NCBI GenBank assembly: GCA_033239525.1
Contig: BSYO01000033.1
Span: 12,744,901-12,808,900, forward strand
Reading direction: 5' to 3'
DNA length: 64,000 nucleotides
From: Nepenthes gracilis
Lineage: Eukaryota; Streptophyta; Magnoliopsida; Caryophyllales; Nepenthaceae
How positions within the stretch are numbered: the stretch's first letter is position 1; every line of letters begins with the position of its first letter. Made by a program: the position numbers and the translations under genes. The notes under the pieces were generated by a model, which was given only the letters and a program-made list of their open reading frames with translations, was not told the origin of the DNA and searched no databases. Positions 59,469 through 64,000 of the stretch are shown one piece after another.

Positions 59469-59769
59469 GATCAGAAAAAGCTTTAGGGTTTCTTTGGAGG
59501 ACTTAGTTGGGAAACAAGAACGGAGAAGATGACAGTTTGAGGGCGTAACGAATTTCAAAATACGGAAGGGAAACTTAAGCGCCAAGCACTCAAAGGGCGC
59601 CGTCAGTCTAGCCACGTGTCACCTTCTAACTTGACTCTGCAAAAGGACGGATCTCTGGAGCATTAATGACCAAGATCTCCGCCCAACCAAAGGAGGACAC
59701 GTGTCGTTTTTTGCCTTACAATCCAGCCAAAAGCTGGCAGAAACCATTCCCAGAATTGGCTAAGGACGG

Positions 59770-59970
59770 TTAACAATTCTGGTACTCCGAAATTGACAAA
59801 AAACGGTTAACAATTCTGGTACTCCGGAATTGACCAAAAACGGTCAACAATTCTGGTACTCCGGAATTGATAAAAAACGGTCAACAATTCTGGTGCTCCG
59901 AAATTGGCCAAAAACGGTCAACAATTTTGGTACTCCGGGATTGACCAGAACGGTCAATAATTCCGGTCAA
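59770..59970 (+). repeat. About 37-bp tandem repeats with GGTCAAC
   Basis: Five units of aaaaacggtcaacaattctg followed by gtactccggaattgac, between the antisense ORF start and the PPT. Confidence 0.85.
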
Positions 59971-60067
59971 ACCCTCTTTCGCTCTTATATAGATTTCCAC
60001 GGGGTTCTCAAAGTAAGGAAAGACATCCCATCATGAACACATTGGATGTCAGAAATCTGACCACCAG

Positions 60068-60080
60068 CATGGGGGGCTAG
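60068..60080 (+). promoter_or_regulatory. Polypurine tract of the right arm
   Basis: catggggggctag lies directly before the LTR start TGATGGG. It is the plus-strand primer site and fixes LTR orientation. Confidence 0.75.
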
Positions 60081-61399
60081 TGATGGGTACACCAATAATG
60101 GGCTGGCCCAAAGAAAGGTCAACGGAAGCCCAAGAAGGTCGGTCAATATTTTTGACGGCCCAGTAAGAAGACAGGCCCAGAAGCTGGAAAGCCCAAGACG
60201 ATTAACGCCAATGTTGACCGTCTTGGCGGCCAACTTACTCACAAACGGTCAACTCAATGTTGACCAGTTTGATTGGGCCTTTAGAGGCTTTGCTACAGTG
60301 ATGAGCCTATTCCACTTTGGCCCACAGCCCATCAGTTGATCGCCGGCCACTCTCCCTTCGTTCTCCACGAAGGCGGCCAAAAGCTGATGGTCAACTCAGA
60401 CGTTGACCGTCTGCGCCCTGCACATTGGACCCAAGAGGGCTCTTCTACAGTAATGGGCCTGGCTCACTCGAGTCCTTAACCCATCTGGAGGCTGACAACG
60501 GATACCTTTCATAAGGGTGGCCAACACGCATGCAGACGGTCAACTCGAGCGTTGACCGTCCGCACTTTACACGTTGGGCCCCAAGAAGCCTTTCAGCAGT
60601 AATGGGCCTGACCCATTTAGGCCTACCAGTCATAAAAAGGCCAACCACGATCCTCCAAGGATATTCCACGATCTCAAAAGGAATACCAGCAAGATTGGCG
60701 CCCAACAAAGAAGGAAAGCGCCAGATCTTCCCAACTCCTTGCCAACCAAGGAACTCCAACGGTAACATACTAAGGAGGAAAGAAACCAACTTAGAAAGTA
60801 GTTGGTCACCTCAGAAGGAAACAATCCTCCACAGTTGGGCAACAAGCATCAGCCTCCAAAAGGAAGGCCAGCAGCAGATCACAGGGACGATCACTCCTTC
60901 CAAAAAAGGAGGATCGCCATCTTGACCAGAAAAAAAGCCCGGGATTCACCATCCAGGGCATGCCTTGATTGAGACTGGAATTGATGCCTTCATGGACGAC
61001 TGACTCACACAAAAAACCCTAAGTGCTCTGAGAAGCATGCTCTGGTTCCCAACAGCCAAACTCTCAAACATAATTAAACTCCAAGGCAACAAGCGCGCCT
61101 CTCACGGCCGTTTACTGCCTTCCCACCTCCCATACTCAAGAGGACCTCTCGTCTCTCTTTCGTCTGGGAAAACACTCTCTTTCCCTCTCCCATTGCTCTC
61201 TCTACTTACAGTTCCTTCCTTTGAAGACTGTTTTACTGATTTGAGCGTCGGAGTATTTTCGGTGGGATTACATCCCGCCGTTAACGCTGACCTCTTGTTT
61301 GTCTTAGTGGTGTGCAGGATTCGTACTCGGTGAACAGAGCCGGTTCAGACCACCCAGCAGAATCCGAATCTGTTCGAAGTCGGATACATGTACGCATCA
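60081..61399 (+). repeat. Autonomous-type Tat LTR (3' LTR of right arm)
   Basis: TGATGGGTAC to GTACGCATCA. U3 has tandem segments about 142-149 bp apart, each with a palindromic pair GGTCAAC...GTTGACC (60247-60265, 60389-60408, 60538-60557). A TATA-like cataaaaag lies near 60632. The U5 phrase gatttgagcgtcggagt (about 61239) matches the U5 of element 2. Most of U3 differs from the LARD LTRs, so it is a separate subfamily. Confidence 0.8.
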
Positions 61400-61404
61400 T
61401 TAAT

Positions 61405-62400
61405 AAAAAATTAAGATATTAATTTGGTGAGAACCGGGATGGCTGTAACAACTATTGATTGGCCATAATTTTACTAAATGATATGAAATATTGAGCAATA
61501 AAAATAAAAACTACTAAAAATTAAAATGTTTACGAAGATTATGCCGTCCAACAGCGACATAAATTAAATGGCAGAAAATTAAAGTGTAGAAATATAAATT
61601 AAAAGAGCGGCAATGGCTCAACCATTCGAGGTTTAGAAAATAAAAAGATAATAAAGAAAGTGTAAGAACTAAATAACAGAAATATAAAATTATAAGAGTG
61701 ACAGTAACTTAATCTTCCAAGACTTAAAAAATAAAAATATAGGAAATAAATTGTAGGAAGTTAAACAACATAAATATAAAATTATTAGGTATTAGATGTT
61801 AGATGTTAATGATCGTTAATCGTAACATAATAATTTTTACAATATAACATAACGTAAAATTATAAAATTTCAATATTAACTCGAAACTAAACCAATCAAA
61901 GAAAATAAAAGACGAACGATATGAAACTGACAAAGTTGAATTGATTTGAAATAAACTTTATATTAAGTTGATATTTATAAGTATAAAAAATATATATCTA
62001 AATAGAACCTACTATACTAAAATATTCAATTTTTAAAATAAAAACTAACCCCCTAAACATTCACCAAACTTCTTTCCCTTCTATTTTTCTTTATCGCCTC
62101 CCCTGTCTTGCCGCACACTGCCCTGTGTTTTTTCTTCTCCTCTACTTCGCGTATTGCCCTCTGATTATCTCTCTCCTCTCTTGTCTCTCCCTCTTGCCAG
62201 ACCCTTCTTCCTTCCTCTCTCTCTCTCCTTCCTTTTCTCTCCCTCTGCCTTTCGACAGATTCACTCTGCACTCCCCCAAATCCAACTTCTGCCGTACGGC
62301 AGACTCGCCGTCTTTTTTTCTTTCTCCTCTCTCTTCCTCTTTTCTTTCCTTCCTCTTATTCTGTTTTTCGGCAAACTCCCCCTCTCCAAATCCTGTTTTG
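61405..62400. other. AT-rich DNA, then a CT-rich tract
   Basis: 61405-62040 is AT-rich with no gene. 62045-62420 is CT-rich on plus; open frames there are low complexity. It may belong to the leader or LTR of the chromovirus to the right. Confidence 0.4.
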
Positions 62401-64000
62401 CTTCTCTCCCTCAGTGATACACTCACCACTGGCTGATGAAGGTTCCGGTTGAAATCGAAGGAAGAAATCAGGGAGGGGAATTCTGACGAGGGAGCAGGGT
62501 GACCAGACAGGCCGGAGAGAATGAACAAAAGAGAGAAGAGAGGGGAGATTAGGAAGAAAGTTGAAATATTCCTCCCCTTCTCATTGATCAGTATGTGCCT
62601 TATACAGTAATGGGCCGTGGGCCGTGTAAACTAAGCAGAAGTAAAATAGTGAGCAGAATAGAAAACAGAATCAACGTGTGTCCTGTGCAGGGAGTAAAAC
62701 CAGAATCATCAACGAAACAAACAGAATTTCAGCAGTATGTGCATTTTGTTAAACGTAATCTCTGAATTTCAGTAGGAGCCTTGTGGTTCAGTTGCTGTAA
62801 TAGTTAGTCCACGTGGCAGCTGTTGGAGGAGGAGATGTCGTTTCTGAAGGTGACCTAGCAATTCCTGTAATATTGCCATCCCGATCGAATAGAACCTTGT
62901 CCTCAATGTTAAAATCCAAAAAGTCTTGACAAAGGGCAGCAACGTCCTTCCAAGTGGCATCCTCAGTGGTCTACATTTCCCACTGGACAAGTACTTGCGA
63001 GAGGGCTTGGTTGTGACGGAGAATCTGCCGAAAGCCCAGGAGTCGTTTGGGCCGTAAGAGCGCCTAGGATCCGAGTGTTGCGGTTGGCAGCTCCAGCTGT
63101 TGTTCATGGTTTGGCTGGCATCGTTTGAGCAGCAAAACGTGAAATACATTATGTATCTTGGACTCTGCTGGCAGCTCTAATCGGTAGGCAACGGCACCCA
63201 CGCATTCTAAAATGTGGTATGGCCCATAGAAGCACTTGGCGAGCTTATTAGACTGTCGGAGGCAACAGTGGACTGCCGGTATGGCTGAAGCTTCACGTAG
63301 ACCAAGTCTCCGACCTGAAATTCCTTGTCCATTCGGTGTGCGTCGACTTGATTTTTCATACGGAGTTGAGCCTGTTTAGGTTTGCCTTGATGCCAGCAAG
63401 AGTAGAGGTACGAGCGGTGAGCAACTCGTCAAGAGAGGCCAAGGTTGATGAGCCTTGAACATAGTCGATCAGAGAAGAAGGAGGACGTCTGTCTGCCGCT
63501 TCATAAGGACTCATTTTGATGGATGAATGCCAAGCCGTATTATAACTCCACTCCACCCATGGCAAATATTGAACCCATGACGATGCCTGGTCTGTGGCAA
63601 AATAGCGGAGGTAATTTTCCAGGCAGCGATTAATAACCTCCATTTACGGATAATACGCGCTACAAGTGGCCAGGCGAGTGCCTTGTGTTTTAAAGAGTTC
63701 TTGCCAGAATATACTCGTGAAGATAGGATCTCAGTTGGAAATGATGTCAGTGGGAAATCTTTGTAGGCGACAGATATTCCTTACAAAAACTTCAGCCAAT
63801 TGTTCCGCTGTAAAGTGGGTGCCCAAGGGTGAAAAATAGCTATATTTAGAGAGACGATCGACCACCACCATTATGACAATCTTGCCGCATGAAGGGGGAA
63901 GATGTGTGATGAAATCCATGGAGAGAGAGTCCCATATCTTACCCGGTATTGGCAAGGGTTGCAGCAAGCCGTGTGGTGCCCTGTTGATTGGCTTTACCTG
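62400..64000 (-). mobile_element. Chromovirus (Ty3/gypsy) 3' part, truncated by window edge
   Basis: Minus-strand integrase and chromodomain occupy 64000-62775. A probable 3' LTR promoter (ctgtataaggcac on minus, near 62595-62610) follows. Exact LTR ends and TSD were not found. The 5' part lies beyond the right edge. Confidence 0.7.
62770..64000 (-). pseudogene. Chromovirus integrase-chromodomain remnant
   Basis: Integrase core: [13 protein letters not shown] and [12 protein letters not shown] (63967-63830), then NRCLENYLRYFA and LPWVEWSYNTAWHSS (63640-63520), typical of Tekay/Reina-type chromoviruses. The DDE Asp residues at DF and VDRL are visible; the region with the second Asp (near 63735) and the Glu is damaged. 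The C-terminal chromodomain (about 63015-62875) reads LVQWEM-stop-TTEDATWKDV and FNIEDKVLFD. A chromodomain steers integration to particular chromatin. Stops (near 63730, 63650, 62960) and frameshifts make it a dead copy. Confidence 0.85.

Larger units (their letters stand above)
50981..61399. mobile_element. Chimeric Tat-family insertion with inverted LTRs, TSD TTAAT
   Basis: Left LTR 50981-53450 is minus-oriented (U5 end outward). Right LTR 60081-61399 is plus-oriented (U5 end outward). Both have a polypurine tract on the inner side: rc catgggggctag at 53451 on, and catggggggctag at 60068-60080. The outer flanks are identical: TTAAT at 50976-50980 and 61400-61404. The left arm is LARD-type 3' sequence up to about 54590, then sequence homologous and inverted to 57245-57490. 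It meets plus-strand RNase H at about 54937. The right arm is an autonomous-type 3' half: RNase H, integrase, 3' repeats, antisense ORF, PPT, LTR. No reverse transcriptase, gag or PBS is present. Confidence 0.82.

Noticed and set aside
62125..62528. Ser/Pro/Leu-rich and Arg/Glu-rich frames
   Set aside because: Low-complexity CT-rich DNA read on both strands; no domain.

Overview
The window is nuclear DNA from a flowering plant. It holds two plant host genes with introns or plant-type promoters (an AP2/ERF transcription factor and a U-box/ARM E3 ubiquitin ligase). The rest is mostly LTR retrotransposons of plant lineages: Tat/Retand-like Ty3-gypsy, Ty1-copia and a chromovirus. Codon use in the host genes is not GC-rich at third positions, so a grass is unlikely. 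I cannot name the species from sequence alone.

Layout. 1-1248: 5' part of a minus-strand Tat-like element that runs off the left edge (LTR 200-1248, tRNA-Asp-type primer binding site 181-199). 2505-7845, 8692-14987 and 17855-23307: three complete non-coding elements of one family (large retrotransposon derivatives, LARDs). Each has a perfect 5-bp target site duplication (AGGTT, AGATT, ATAAA). The middle one carries a 395-bp solo LTR (TSD GAATC). 15905-16474: an ERF1-like gene whose C-terminal EDLL activation motif is out of frame. 24030-29699: a head-to-tail tandem duplication of about 2.2 kb. Each copy carries the same solo LTR, and copy 2 alone holds a poly(A)-tailed retrocopy of an unidentified mRNA with a 16-bp TSD. 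30663-46.9 kb: a minus-strand PUB3-like gene with four coding exons (744 codons) and a probable 5' leader exon. Its 9.2-kb second intron contains a decayed copia element, itself split by a 2.3-kb gypsy solo LTR. 48240-49021: another solo LTR (TSD AACAT). 50981-61399: a chimeric Tat-family insertion with its two LTRs in inverted orientation, both U5 ends outward, inside one TSD (TTAAT). 62.4-64.0 kb: the 3' end of a minus-strand chromovirus (integrase plus chromodomain) that leaves the window.

The Tat-like elements form one system. The autonomous type, seen only in the chimera's right arm, has RNase H and integrase on the plus strand, a tandem-repeat 3' noncoding region, an antisense ORF with a Transposase_28-like N-terminus, a polypurine tract and an LTR. 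The LARDs keep the PBS, PPT, LTRs and 3' noncoding motifs but have lost pol, so they would need enzymes from the autonomous type. The chimera joins the 3' end of a LARD to the 3' half of an autonomous element in inverted orientation. It therefore looks like a recombinant cDNA made when both were copied together. The family is also full of GTTGACC/GGTCAAC (W-box core) repeats, both inside the elements and as palindromic pairs in the autonomous LTR.

Limits: all boundaries and homologies were read by eye. No alignments, divergence values or database searches were run. Gene names rest on recognisable protein motifs.
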